In this document: positions 25,398-37,190 of the stretch, one piece after another
Layout: every line of letters begins with the position of its first letter
Numbering within the stretch: the first letter of the stretch is position 1
Source of the DNA: Calvatia gigantea
Lineage: Eukaryota > Basidiomycota > Agaricomycetes > Agaricales > Lycoperdaceae
NCBI GenBank assembly: GCA_025093985.1
Contig: JACAAK010000011.1
Span: 744,001 to 808,000, forward strand
Direction: 5' to 3'
DNA: 64,000 nt
Notes under the pieces: model-generated
Seen by the model: the letters and a program-made list of their open reading frames with translations, nothing else
What the model was told of the DNA's origin: nothing
The model's database searches: none
Position numbers and translations under genes: made by a program

Positions 25398-26953
25398 TTA
25401 TGGAAAGCTTTCATCATAAACTGCTTGGACAGCCACCTGCAAGGCCGTCTGCACACCCTTGGCTATCAACTTCACTAAACCCGTGTAATCACACCGATCG
25501 ACAATATCACAAACCGGCGGGACATCATCCGACAATCCATTCACGCTAAACAGCTTCATTTGGGTCCTAACAGCCTTGAGATTTGTAAATGTCGAACTGA
25601 AGAGCTCAAATAGCTCATTAAGGAAGTCTTCGCCGGTACATACGAGATCGTCGAAGTCCTCTGTCCACCGAAACGATGACGAGTAGAGAATTTGGAATGT
25701 TTGGAGGTTGGAAGGCCTGGGAAGGTTTTTGAGCAAGGGAAGGAGCCAGGTGAATGCTTCGTTGAAGTCGAGTTCTTGGAGGGTGCCATTGTGAATTATG
25801 ATGCGGAGGTCACGGAGGTTGGTGAGATTAGACAGGTCTTCTGCTGGGATAGGGCTTGCAACTCTGGAGGTATAGGCTGTATAACCATGAGACGTGAGCG
25901 GTGACTGACTACACAGGGAGTAAAACGGGCACACGTACACCGATGATCCACTTCGAGCACGAGTTCTTCAAGAGGTTTGCCGAAGGCCCACAGGAAATGG
26001 CCAACTCGTTTCGAGTGCCAGATGCTGCCTGTCGTCGCGCATGAGGGATCCTCATCGTAGGCAATGTATAATGCCCGCAGACGATCGAGGGAGATGGAAT
26101 TCACAAGTAGTGATTGAGCACGGCCGACGTAATAGTTTACCGAGTCGACTACGCTTGCACCGGTTAGCTTTAGCACGGACGGCCGCACCGTTGGCATGTC
26201 CTTAAGCATAAGGAGGTCGGCGTCATTGATCCCGATTGGTTCGAGGAGTGTTGTTGGCCAGACGTTTAGTGAGAGGTGTTTGAGGTTGAAACAAAAGTGA
26301 AGGAAGATGAAGGGAAAACGGGTAGCTGAACCTCGCCAGATGTCTAGGGAGCGGAAGGAGTCAAGGCCGAATATATGGATCAACCCTTTTACGACATCTT
26401 CGGAGAGTAGGTACCAGTTCAACCTGTCCCGGATGGTGAGGCTTTCAAGTTTGGAGAGTTGGAGGAGAAAGGAAGGGAATTTGGTGTGTGGTGGGTCGCT
26501 TGCTTCTGGGTCTGGTACCATGTGGATACGCGTAGCGCCGAGTTTAACCTCGGCGAATTTCGAGTTGTGGAAGTAGTCATCATCTACAGTCTCCAGTTTG
26601 GGATCATTCTCGAATTGTAGCTGGATGTCCTCGTCACTATCACACGGAAAAGGGATCCAAGAGGTTGTTGAAGTAGAGAAGATTGTCAGATGCTTGATAT
26701 ACCGTATTACTCGTGCGCTGTCCGAGTTTGGGGGGAGGCTAAATAAGGGATGCCCTTTTCCTGGATCGAGACTGATAGAGGAGAAGAGCCGACGTTGGCT
26801 GGGCTCCTTCCAGACATAAGAAACGAGAGAAAGGTTGTGGAAATCCTCTCTGTCGAGCTTCTCATCTTGGACGATGAGATCGACGATTTCTGGAGGGAGA
26901 GCTGGTGAGGCATACGGGGAGGCCAAGTGAGGGTATTTGGACGCTCGTTGCAT
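25398..26953 (-). CDS. F-box/leucine-rich protein
   Basis: Seen: exon 1 is 25939-26953 and exon 2 is 25398-25876, with a GTACGT...TACAG intron, giving 497 residues. Residues ~18-60 form an F-box-like motif: LPPEIVDLIVQDEK, then FHNLSLVSYVWKEPSQRRLF. The rest has irregular leucine-rich stretches such as FLLQLSKLESLTIRDRLNW and GLDSFRSLDIW. Known: in Agaricomycetes such proteins form large lineage-expanded families thought to be SCF ubiquitin-ligase adaptors, with the F-box binding Skp1 and the repeats the target. Its target is unknown. It is related to the genes at 35159-36334 and 37191-38423 by a shared pattern of a LxxL...LESL strand, a NW pair, a hydrophobic helix and a second LxxLxI strand. 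Confidence 0.8.
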
Positions 26954-27912
26954 GATTCGTTTCTTGGAGTAAAATGGCCGCCATGAGTGGCGTTATATAC
27001 GGAGCACCCGAGCCACATTAAATCAAACAACAGTGTACTGGACACGAAAACTTGTTGGACACATTTTTCAAACACCGCGTTTCTGTGGTCGGTGCCATTC
27101 TGTAAACACCCTGAGTGTGCTGACGTCTATATTAGGGGAAGTCCATTGAGTCCGTTGCTCGGTAGACATCGTCGGAAGTCATTCAATCGGCCTGGCAGAA
27201 CGAGTAATAAGCTAGGTCAATGGAAGAGTGGGAATGAGCATTCCACGACTCCGAAGATCGGCGCCTGTTGGACGCCAAGCAAAGGTAAACAACTTCTCTT
27301 GAATTTTTATCGGGACTCCAGCTTGCGACCTTCTGGTGCTGAAATCTGTTGTCTTCTCTCCTTGGTTAGCATTTTTGGTTGTCAGCTCTTCTTGCAGTCG
27401 GCTGTCCACCAATATTGGAAGACAGCAAGTGACTACGTTGCCGAACGCCCATTAACTAAAGGCGTCAATTCGCCAGGATGTTAAAGCTGTGGTAATCAGA
27501 TATACTTTGCGCGTGGAAGGCGGAAAATTTTCCCAGAGAGTCGGGCTCTGCAGGTTTCTTTCCCAATCGTCATTTCCACGTGCACCATGGGCGCTTAGAT
27601 TGCTCAAGCACAAGGAGGGAAAGATCATTCATGTGTACCCCAAGATTAAACGTCCGCGAGCCTGTACCAGACTAACGACGCGTTTGGTATGGTTGGTCTT
27701 CAGGGCAAATGTAGTCCAGAGGATCAAGGGTCTCAAATACACTGGGTAAGCTGCACTTATCACCCTCGGGAACATTCCACGAGGATGCACCTATACATCT
27801 CATGAGGCATACTTTTCATTGGACATGGGTTTGTTTTATGCGGCGCAGAGAAGTGGACATGGATGCACTAAGCATAGACAAAAGTAAGGGGAATGGGTCA
27901 AAAACGATTGTT
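26954..27912. other. Intergenic, no gene recognised
   Basis: A 165-codon open frame (26987-27484, +) and an 86-codon one (27489-27749, +) lie here. Neither has a recognisable domain, and the first starts inside the F-box gene promoter, so I do not call them genes. Confidence 0.4.
26993..26999 (-). promoter_or_regulatory. TATA-like element of the F-box gene
   Basis: TATATAA on the minus strand lies about 40 bases upstream of the ATG at 26953. This spacing fits a short leader. Evidence is sequence and position only. Confidence 0.4.
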
Positions 27913-28659
27913 TTATGCCTCTTGAGTCTTCGGGGCCCTCTTTTTGGCGGCAGTGTTCTCCCTATCAACAATTTGTCAGCGCAATTGTCAAGGCAGTAAG
28001 GGAGGAGGCTGGCTCACCTGAAGCCATTCTTGAATCTCCTTGATACATTCCGCAGATACCTCATCCTGCCAGTACCAGTGGTCTTTCTGCGCTTGGCCTT
28101 CTGTCCCCACTCATAGGAGCGAACTTTGGCTGAGGGATATCCACATGAGGCGCAGGCTGTGTGGCTGTAAGTGGGAAGTTCATGTACGTATAGATCGCGT
28201 CGTACTCTTGTGTTGCCTATGGAAAGCGCGGTTCCCGCAGCGGCGGCAAAGCGTGTGGGATTTGGTGTGCCGTTTACTGGTCAGAGAGGAGGAGGATTGG
28301 CGAGGTGTACGGAAGAACTAGATGTTGTCTGAACGTACCCGAAGGACGATGTACCTGACAAGATATTTAAATGTTAAAGCTCAGGTGTCGTTTAAGTGAA
28401 AACACGAGGTACCTTTTGTCTAATCGACGGCCAGTGCGAAAACAGAATTTATAGTCAGCGAACCACTCCAGCTAGCGGTGGTATAGAGGAAAGGCATAGG
28501 ACAGAAAGCGCAGCAATCTCAATTCCGTCCGACTGGATAGGTCATCCAACACTGGCCATCTGCATCCAACATATCCAGCTAAAATCTCGCCGCAAAATCT
28601 CTCCAGAAACATTGGAATGACGTCCTAGTGTGATCCAGCGTGGATTTATGACTCACCAT
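27913..28659 (-). CDS. RPL37: 60S ribosomal protein eL37
   Basis: Seen: six exons on the minus strand, 28657-28659 (ATG only), 28413-28419 (7 nt), 28339-28354, 28206-28276, 28018-28156 and 27913-27961, total 285 nt for 94 residues. All introns are GT-AG: 237, 58, 62, 49 and 56 nt. The product starts [19 protein letters not shown] and keeps the zinc site CRRC (19-22) and CASC (34-37), then [33 protein letters not shown] and [10 protein letters not shown]. Family knowledge: eL37 is a small zinc-binding protein of the large ribosomal subunit; length and motif order match. The long first intron directly after ATG is typical of basidiomycete ribosomal protein genes and may carry expression signals. 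No single exon is long enough to look like a gene, so it is easily missed. Confidence 0.95.
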
Positions 28660-29776
28660 CTCGCCGTGGCCTTGAGAATGTTGTTGTCGGTGTTGTGTGG
28701 ACGACGACGGGCAGCCTCTTGTCTTTGTTGATGTCTGTTGGGCTGATCGAAAGCTGTGGGAAAATTATCAGAATTACCTTTTTCGTTCCTCTCTTGACTC
28801 TGCTGTAAGGTACTTATCGACGTTGAATGAGTTTTTTTGCTTCATTCACTCCCTGCTATACCACTTAATCTCGGGAAGCGTGAAAACATTAGACATACGA
28901 TTGTCCAAGGATACCTAATTTTTTAACGATGCTATTGAGTGAGCTTGCGTGACCACGATCCGCTGTGGATGTGACGCAACCCTGTTCGCTGTTGTGCCGG
29001 CACCACTAGACAATTGGCCTCCCGGGAAAAGGCACCAAGAATGTCGATTCTCGCTCCAACCTTTACTCATCGGCTCCAAGTTCATTCAGTGGTGCACCCT
29101 AACGACAATCCTGTGCCCACGGCCGTATATCCTGCGTTCTAAACCATCATGCCCAATAATACGATATTGATCCCATACCCTACTCACACCACTGAAAATA
29201 AAAGGTGTTCCCTAGGGCTAACTCGCTCGCGGTTTTCGCTCAGGCAGACGCATATGCCCGGCTTCCGAAAGTCTTGTCTTATTGGTCTCTGTCTCCATGA
29301 TCCTTAGTAGCCAAAAATGGACGCCCTGTTATTAGGTAAGCTGTGATATTGACAGATAATTAAGCAGCAGTATGGTCTACAGGGGACCCTGTACGCTCTT
29401 ATCCAGGCGACCACTACGACGAATCCTGCCTGCGAATCTATTATTCGATTGGTGAGCATTTATTTTATGATTTATTATGCGGAAGCTTCTACGGAGGCGA
29501 GATGCAACCTCCGATCATGAATATTCCATAATACAGCGCGTGTGCTGAACATGAGGCAGGTTTCGTGCTATCCAGGGCCCGACTCCTCCCCAGTCTCTTT
29601 TGCCCGCCGCAACACGATTTCTTAACGCCAGTAGCCTCCGCTCAGTGGACTCTCCATAACACATCACTTGGCTATTCTCAGCGCAACTTTCTTTCCATCC
29701 ACCCCTTCTGATCACCCATCGCACAAGTCAACCGGCGCTTCTCACCCTTCGTTCAAGTTCAACTTCTTCCTAGTCG
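28660..29776. other. Divergent intergenic region
   Basis: About 1.1 kb between the eL37 gene (-) and the coiled-coil gene (+), so it should hold both promoters. No clear TATA box is positioned for either start and no further gene is recognisable. Confidence 0.45.
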
Positions 29777-32700
29777 ATGCCCGCTTTGGCCACAGCTTCC
29801 TCAAGCCATGTCACATCTTCCTCTGCATCTATTTCAACTTCCCAACATCCCTCGGCTCCCTCCTCTGGCCCCAGATCCGCCTCTGCTTCCTATTCGCAAA
29901 CTTCGATGGGCCCCGTACCTCAGGATGAGCTCGATATCGAGCCTGATGATGAGTGGAAAGAGAACGTGAAGCGTAGCATCCAAGAGAATCTTCAGGCAAT
30001 GCTTCAAGAGGCCAAGGCCTCTCTTGCTAAGAAAATTGACGAGAACCCCCAGAATAAGGAGGCGCTTATAGAGGATCACAGAAATCGCACCCTTCCTAGC
30101 ATTCGTCGTATGGCAGAAGAGACTTATCAGGCCGAGCTCGAACGGGAGCGCCAGGAACGTACATGGGCCCTCAGACCGCCCGCAGCTTTTGTCAGGAAAC
30201 AACAAGAGATAATGGACAAAATTAAGGGTACGAAAAGTACTACTGCGGCCCCTATTCCTTCTGTCTCGAACAATGGTGCCCCCGCAACCGCCAATGCGAG
30301 CGTGAGCGGTCAGGCACACTCCCGTATAGACACTTCTGGAAATGGATTCCAAACTCGGCCCCGAGGCGAATCGCGACCTCCGGCGGCGAAGCCTCCCGTC
30401 ATTTTTCCGGTACAAGAATATCCCATTCCAGTTTTACCACCCGAGCTAGAGGAACGTCGTCGCGCATCTGATCTCCATGGTGGTACAAACACGAAGAATC
30501 GTGACGAGTTCCTCGGCAGCGTTCGCCGTCCTCCTTGGGTCCCTGCTGATCGTGATCACCGACCGTCTCTCCCTGAGGGATGGACCCAACCCTCTCCTGC
30601 TATTCCTTCTAATGACAGCAACGACCCACAACGACCACCGAGTTCGTCTGCCTCGTCCATTAGGTCTAAACCATCTCTCAACGAGGTTCGCATGGGTCCC
30701 AACAACGTTAGTCCAACCAAACCATCCAGCCTTGACCGCTCACGAACATTATCGGAGCGTCACCTTGCTACTTCACCTCCCACTGGCAAATCCTTACATG
30801 AGATCTGGAAACCCTCCATTTCGCCAGAAGAAGACGCCGCCGCCTCCAATAAACACTACTCTGTTGGGAGAAGGAATAGTAATGCCAGCATGCGATCCAT
30901 CGGTTCAGCAAGTAGCGCCTTACGAAGTTCTGCTGAAACGATCCCAGAACGGGCAGACGATGGGCAGAGAGATTCGGAACTATCGTCTGCGGATAAGAAG
31001 GGAAAGGGCAAGGAAAAAATGTATTTTTCCGCTGCCGCAGCCGCAGCTGCAGCTGTAGCTGCTAACGCCAGTCGTCCAGCCTCCGCATCACCATCACCAG
31101 CATCTAGTACCGTTGACCCATACGCCAAATCCCCTCTTCCCGAACGGGAAAGGGAGTATCCGAATACCTTCGCCCCGTATAGCACTCCCCAGCGCTTGAA
31201 TAGACCTTCTCTGACAAGCCTCAATGGAAACGACGAACACGAACGCTATTCCACTCCTCCATCATCCGCTTCACGAACTCGTGATTTGGATTACGAGGAC
31301 CGACCGGACAGGCGGGAACGCCTGGATTTTATGAATGGCGGAATTGCTGCCCCAGGGGAGCTTTCCGAATCTGTGCACCCGCGTCCTTACAATGATCGCC
31401 CAAACCTTGGGCGTTCAATGTCATATACACGTCCTCCACCTAGTCTCCGTGATGAACATGACCGACGTGATGGTACGTTTATTTTTATATATCTAACCAT
31501 TACAACGGGAAGTGATAAATGAAATCAGAGCACTACCACCGCAATAATATCTACGCTTCATCTCCCAGTGTCCCCGTTCCCGTTCCTGGTCGGTCACCCA
31601 ATCCAAACTCAGCTTTCCCGGCAGATCGGAGTGAACCAGGGGGACCCAGTTCATTAACGGGAAGTGTCGTTGGGAGTTGGCGTGATTGGCAACCTCATAA
31701 TTCGCCCTTTCCCGATCAAGAGCGTGACAGAGATTACGACCGAGAGAAGGACCGCGACAAATATGAGCGCGCCGGATGGCAGGGTTCGATGCGAGGTCGT
31801 CCACCAGATGTGTACAGTGGGGGCCATGGTGCCGTTGTCGGTGCTCGAGAGAGGGAGAGGTATGACGGGGAGTTTGGAGAAGAATTTTACGATGGGTCGT
31901 ATTTCGGTACTGCGAATATAAGACGAAAGACAGAAGCTGATGTGAAGAAGGTGGAGGAGACCAAGAAGAAGGAAGATGAGATTAGGAGGAGGGAAGGAGA
32001 GCTGACGAGACGGGAAGACAACGTGAAGAAACGAGAAGGAGATATGAAGAAACGGGAAGGAGATGCGAAGAAGAGGGAAGAGGAGGTTACCAAGAAGGAG
32101 GATAAAGCCATATCGCGGGAGAAAATCCTTCAATCCAGGGAGTTGGAGTCGGATGGGCTGGAAAGTCAATTGGAAAGGCGGAACAAGGAGATCGAAAAGC
32201 GAGAATCTGATCTCACGAAGCGAGAGGGGAGTCTGAAAAAGCGCGAGGAGATGGTGAGAGAGCAGGCAGGAAATATCAAGGAGCAGAAGGAACAGGTAAA
32301 GAAGGAACAAGAGGAGGCAAGGAAGGTGCGGGAGGAAGCAAGGGACAAGGAGCTAGAAATAGTCAAACGGGAAGAGATGGTCAAGAAATTGGAGTCCGCC
32401 ACGAAAGAGCTTCAGGCACAAGTCGAAGAACGCGAGGCAGTTTTCGAAGATAGGGAGGAGGAACTGAAGAAGAAAGAGGGTGCATTGAAACGGCGGGAAG
32501 ATGACGTAAAGAAGAAGGAAGATGAGAACAAGAAGAAGGCGTTGGAGGCGAAGAAGAGGGAGGCTGACTTTGCTCGCCGTGGGGAAGATGCGGCTATGAA
32601 GGAGAAACTGTTGAGTGAGCGAGAGGATGCGCTTAAACACAGAGAAGATGATTTAAGGAACAAGGAGAAAGATATCAGGAGGCGAGAGGATGATTTGGCG

Positions 32701-34234
32701 ATCTCGAAGGAGGAGCTGGAGGAGCAAGAAAGGGATCTAGAGAAAAGGCAGGAAGAGGTCAGGAGGACAGAGGACGATGTCAACCGAACGAGGAAGCTGC
32801 TTGAGGCCCGAGAAGAGGAATTGAGGACGAAATCCAACGAGTTGCAGAAGCGCGAGTTGGATTTTTTGAATAAGATGAAAGAAAAACTCGATGAGGAGGG
32901 CACAGATAAGGTGGAAGAACGGGAACGGGACCGCGAGAAACAGAGGGGATGGGACCGCGAACAGCGGGAACGAGATAGGAGGGATCGGGAGCAGAAATTG
33001 CGGGGGCGGCGGGAACAGCCGGAAATGGAAATACTAGAACGAGAAAGAAGGGAGCGGGAGGAGAGAGAGAGAGCGGAGAGGGAAGAAAGAGAGAAGATAC
33101 AAGAGAGGAAGGACCGTGAGGAACGACTTCGAAGGCAACAAGAAGTAGAACGACAGCGCGAGCTTGACGACAGGGAAAAACAAAGGGAGCGTGAAGAAAA
33201 AGCGCGTCGCGAATGGGAAGGGAAGCAACGAAGAGAACGGGAATTGAGGGAGGAAAAAGAGAAGGAGGCAAGAGAAGCAAGAGACCGAGAACAAAGGGAG
33301 AGGGATGTCCGATTCAAAGAGGAGCAAGAGCGCGTGCGGCAACAAATGGAGTTCCAAAGGAGTCAACGCCAAAGGGAAGAGCGTAAGCGGCAGGATAGTA
33401 GCGGGCGCAGATAGTCCGTGGCCTGGTACATCTTCCTCTAGCCCATGGCCTGGTGCATCTTCTTCTGGTCCGTGGCCCGGTGCTGCTTCCTCTAGTCCTG
33501 GACCGGGCACCACCCGTGCGCCACCGACAAGAGCCAACTCAACTGCGACTACTGATAGCTGGGGAGGGTCAACTAGCTCGTCGGCTTGGGGTACCTCGCC
33601 TGGGGGTTCTGCTTGGACTTCGGCAAAATCGACATCTGCCAGTTCTACTGCATCAAATGCTACCCCTAGGCCAAAGCCTGCGCCTCCTCCAGGTCCACAA
33701 AGAAGACCCTCCATGAACTCAAATGCGTACACTTCAACACCGATGTCCGATGCAGAGAGACAACGGAAGATGGAGGAAGAGTCCCAAAAGATGCATGAGA
33801 AATTCCGATTGGATCAGGAGCGCATAGCGACTGAAAGGCAGGCAAAACTAGCGCGGGGTAATCTAACGACGGAAACCATGATGCAGATATATGAACTGCA
33901 TGAAAGGTATTGGACGTTCTTACCAAACCGCGATGAGCTGCATTGGGACCATTTCCCGTGGCCTATGTTTGCACTGCCGAAGAATCCCGAAGAGATTACT
34001 GGGGGAGCGATATTGGCGTACCTGAGTCCGGATTGTTACGACAAGGACAAGCCAAAGAGCCTAAAGGATAGGATTAAGGATCAAATCAAGAAGTGGCATC
34101 CGGACAGATTCGAGACGAAGCTGTTACCGAAGGTGGTGGATAACCAGAAGGATGTTGTGAAGATAGGCGCGGGGGCAGTTGTGAGATATCTTAACGACTT
34201 GTTGGACAAAGCCCCTGGGCTAATGAACATGTAA
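29777..34234 (+). CDS. Large coiled-coil protein with C-terminal WHPDRF domain (one frame break)
   Basis: Seen: exon 1 is 29777-31472 and exon 2 is 31529-34234 (GTACGT...ATCAG intron); with one base dropped near 33384-33418 the product is about 1466 residues. The N-terminus is Ser/Ala/Pro-rich with a helical block, DDEWKENVKRSIQENLQAML. The centre (about residues 600-1200) is a highly charged coiled coil made of degenerate repeats of the type KKREGDMKKREGD and RREDDLRNKEKD. A SPWPG-repeat linker follows. The last ~140 residues are folded-looking: ELHERYWTFL, HWDHFPWPMF, LKDRIKDQIKKWHPDRFETK and VVRYLNDLL. Known: a similar KWHPD(R/K)F element terminates NFKBIL1-like and J-like proteins of fungi. 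Inferred: a structural or scaffold protein with a protein-interaction tail. The Ser-rich open frames antisense to the coiled coil are shadows. Confidence 0.8.
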
Positions 34235-35158
34235 GCGGGCCCGGGTGTAGTTGCACACTCGCAGGATTATCTATGGAATTCATCATGTATGTATACCCTC
34301 CTCATCCTCATTTTGTACAATTATCACGTTTGTAAATGTGGAGTATCAATGGCATCACGTCGTGAAGGTGTGAAATTGGGGATAGTGGGATAACAATAAG
34401 CTGGAATTGCCGTTAAGGACGCGGCGACCTTAACCTGGTTGTTGTTGTCTTGAAGTCACCAGTCCATCCACATCAGACATCATCCACAATTTGATGCGTG
34501 AACCAGACCTCGGCCTCACTCGGTGCCTCCCTCATAACTTATTGTAGCGGGGGGGACGATAGTTCTCGCCGCTTGTTTCATGACTTGAGGGGCAAAGCTC
34601 GCTCAGCGCACCTCCAGGCTCTTCCTCGCGAGAATCACCTGACCTTTCGGACCCAAATCCTTCGAGTTCCCGGAGGGAACGGAAAACGAGGACCAAGGTA
34701 CGTGGCAACGTACTTCGTCATGACAATTTACAAACTGCCGTTTAGCCTCGGAGGTCTTCATCGGGCAGGACAGAACGAGATGATATATGAGCTCGGACAT
34801 CGTAACCAGTACTCTTATGTAGTGATATAATATTGGGACCAACAAAGAGCTGATCCGCTGATCAAGGCGGCCTTGTTTCCGTCTAATGACGGACCCAGAA
34901 TAGCGAGATTTTTCGGTGGCACATTCTCGCAGGTTCACCTTTGGAATCGTCACACACTTTTATAAAGTGACGTCAGCGTTATAGTTTAGGGGAGAGCCTA
35001 ATTCAATTGAATCGTGAAAAGGCTAAAGAGGACTACATAATACTGTACGTATAAAGTCTATCGGGATTTACCTCTATTACGATATAGATATGCCTGTCCG
35101 TACCCCAGGACCACCGAAACCCAGAAGAGAATAGCCCCCGTACTCTCTACCATGAGGG
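34235..35158. other. Intergenic between convergent genes
   Basis: About 0.9 kb between the 3' ends of the coiled-coil gene and the next minus-strand gene. Short open frames overlap one another on both strands; nothing is recognisable. Confidence 0.45.
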
Positions 35159-36334
35159 TTATGGACGGTAAACTCCAGCCCTGAACGTACAAGCTACCCC
35201 CCGCGCTTGTAGCTTTTTAGGTTGGAGTATACCGTTGAAAGCTTGCCAATCGTAAGGCTTGGTATGGGCGTTGCGAAGGTCGAAGGTTAAATTCGCAGTC
35301 CGCAACCTCGGAAATTTGGAAGCCAAGAGGTCGTCAAGGATCGTGGAAAAGGAGTGCATCCAAGTGTGAAGATCCGTGGGCCAAGGAAAAGGAACGATGA
35401 AACTGAATGTGATGTCTACGTTTTCGAGAATATACGGTGAAGGAAGATTCGAGAGAAGGGGGAAAAGCCATTTCCGAAGCGACGAATTCATGTTGTCCAT
35501 GGTCTTCTCATCTGCCTTGGGACTAGCTCCGAGGTGCGCGTAGAGACGTTTCAAGGATACGAGGGGAACAAGGTCGTGTTGGGTGAATTGGTAGCCATTG
35601 AATGAATCTATAAAACCCATGTCAGCCCTGCCGACAGTAGGTGGTCGGGAGGCGAACGTACTGTTTTGCCAGTCCAGAATCCGAAACTCCTCGAGACCAC
35701 GACAGGCAGACCCGAATCCTTGGAACAGAGATCCAATCTCCTTCAAGACGTCCTTTGGTTGTGCCCCCTGGTCTCTCCAGCTGACGCTGCACCGAAGGCA
35801 TTTGATAGATCGCAAGGATGATTGGACTTTATCTGCCCGCCACTCGATGAATGTCCGAAACTCGCGGATATTTCTGGCACCAATGAGAGACAAATCCGTG
35901 AGCGCCGCAGTCTTTCTCGCCTCAATGTCCGATGGGAATACGGGCATTACTGCCGTAGCAAGGGTGGTAGCTGCGACACATAACTTGGTGCCCGAAAAGT
36001 AGCGAAGAAGGCATAACGGAAAGTTCGCCGAAGCAAGGATTTGTAACTCCTGCAAACTCGGTAATGAGAAGAGTCGAACCAGGGTCCGAAGCTCATTCTC
36101 CTTAAGCATCACCCAGTTCAATGCTTTCCAGTGGATTACGAACTTCTCCAATGACTGCAAGCGGTCGACGAACTCTATGAGCTCTGAGCGGACCTCGCCT
36201 GACAATCCCTCCGTGAAGATTGTGAGGCCCTTTATACGGGCCGTCTGGTCGCCATCTTGGATGAAGAGCAGGGGGTGCTTGGGATCCAGCGGGTTGATCG
36301 TGTGAGCAGTCGTGGGTTTGAACGGGTCGGCCAT
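35159..36334 (-). CDS. Leucine-rich protein, F-box family paralogue without F-box
   Basis: Seen: one uninterrupted frame of 391 residues starting MADPFKPTTAHTINPLDP. It aligns by eye with the 25398-26953 and 37191-38423 products after the F-box: LTIFTEGL, RLQSLEKFVIHWKALNW, LFSLPSLQELQIL, then FPLCLLRYFSG. No F-box is present in this frame. I looked upstream to 36509 and saw no exon that restores one. Either the F-box exon was lost or the true gene has another first exon. Function unknown; if it still binds a partner it would lack the Skp1 contact expected of the family. Confidence 0.7.
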   Translation of the reverse strand: MADPFKPTTAHTINPLDPKHPLLFIQDGDQTARIKGLTIFTEGLSGEVRSELIEFVDRLQSLEKFVIHWKALNWVMLKENELRTLVRLFSLPSLQELQILASANFPLCLLRYFSGTKLCVAATTLATAVMPVFPSDIEARKTAALTDLSLIGARNIREFRTFIEWRADKVQSSLRSIKCLRCSVSWRDQGAQPKDVLKEIGSLFQGFGSACRGLEEFRILDWQNSTFASRPPTVGRADMGFIDSFNGYQFTQHDLVPLVSLKRLYAHLGASPKADEKTMDNMNSSLRKWLFPLLSNLPSPYILENVDITFSFIVPFPWPTDLHTWMHSFSTILDDLLASKFPRLRTANLTFDLRNAHTKPYDWQAFNGILQPKKLQARGVACTFRAGVYRP

Positions 36335-37190
36335 GGCAGTGTGATGTAGAATGATGGGCGAAAATGGGGATCAATATGGGCGCATTCTCCTCCACTCCGA
36401 GGGTTACTGTAGTTAAATAGTTTCTCGGTCCTCCTTTACGAATTGGTGTCCGGAATGGTCTGTGGCCTGTGGAGGTGGTCGTTGCACCGTGACTTCGCCT
36501 ATGCATCAAGTCCTAGTCTTTTGGGTGTGGCATGGCAAATCGTGGACTAATTGATACGTCCCTAAAAGTAGTTGTCCCTCGGGTTGAGAATATAGAAGTC
36601 GTGAACCAGGGTTGAGTTGGGGTTGTGGTTAAAACGTTGAGCTCTTCGAGGGCAAATGTCCAGACGTTTAAGAGGTTATCGCACCTTTGGGGTCAGTGTT
36701 GGTTAGTAAGGCCCGGTGACGGGGGTTGATGCCGTTATAGTTATTGTGCCACACACGGGAATTCTCTATCTGTGGATGAACCACTTGAATTTAGCCCGAG
36801 ACCACCGCCAGCTTTCGAAGGTCACCACCTGATGAAATGAGGCATTCTCCTGATTCAGGACAGGGTCCACGGAAAGTTTGGGACCCTTTGTTATTGGACC
36901 CTGGATGAACATGCGTCGACAATGCGGTTTGTCTAAATCGATTGGAAGAAGCAGCACCCTGGATTCTGGCCTCAGGTTCGGGTCCATAAGAGCTTCTCAA
37001 TGAACGGTCCGAACAAAATTTCAAAGGTGATTCCAAGCAATTCCTTGGGGGATTACGCCTACATGAACTCCACCGACCGGTTGTATGAGCGCAACATGAG
37101 TGAATGAATGACTTGTAAACGTTAAATATTCCTATATAAGCATTACATAATGAGCGACTGAATCGAGATGCCCGATTGTTTAATTGGATT
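36335..37190. other. Intergenic, no gene recognised
   Basis: About 0.86 kb between two related leucine-rich genes on the same strand. Open frames at 36766-36987 and 36791-37315 (both minus) overlap in different frames and resemble nothing known. Confidence 0.4.

Noticed and set aside
26987..27484. 165-codon open frame (+)
   Set aside because: It starts inside the F-box gene promoter and has no recognisable motif; composition is not convincing.
32412..33317. Long Ser-rich open frame antisense to the coiled-coil gene (-)
   Set aside because: It is the mirror of Lys/Glu/Arg codons and has no domain or splice logic.
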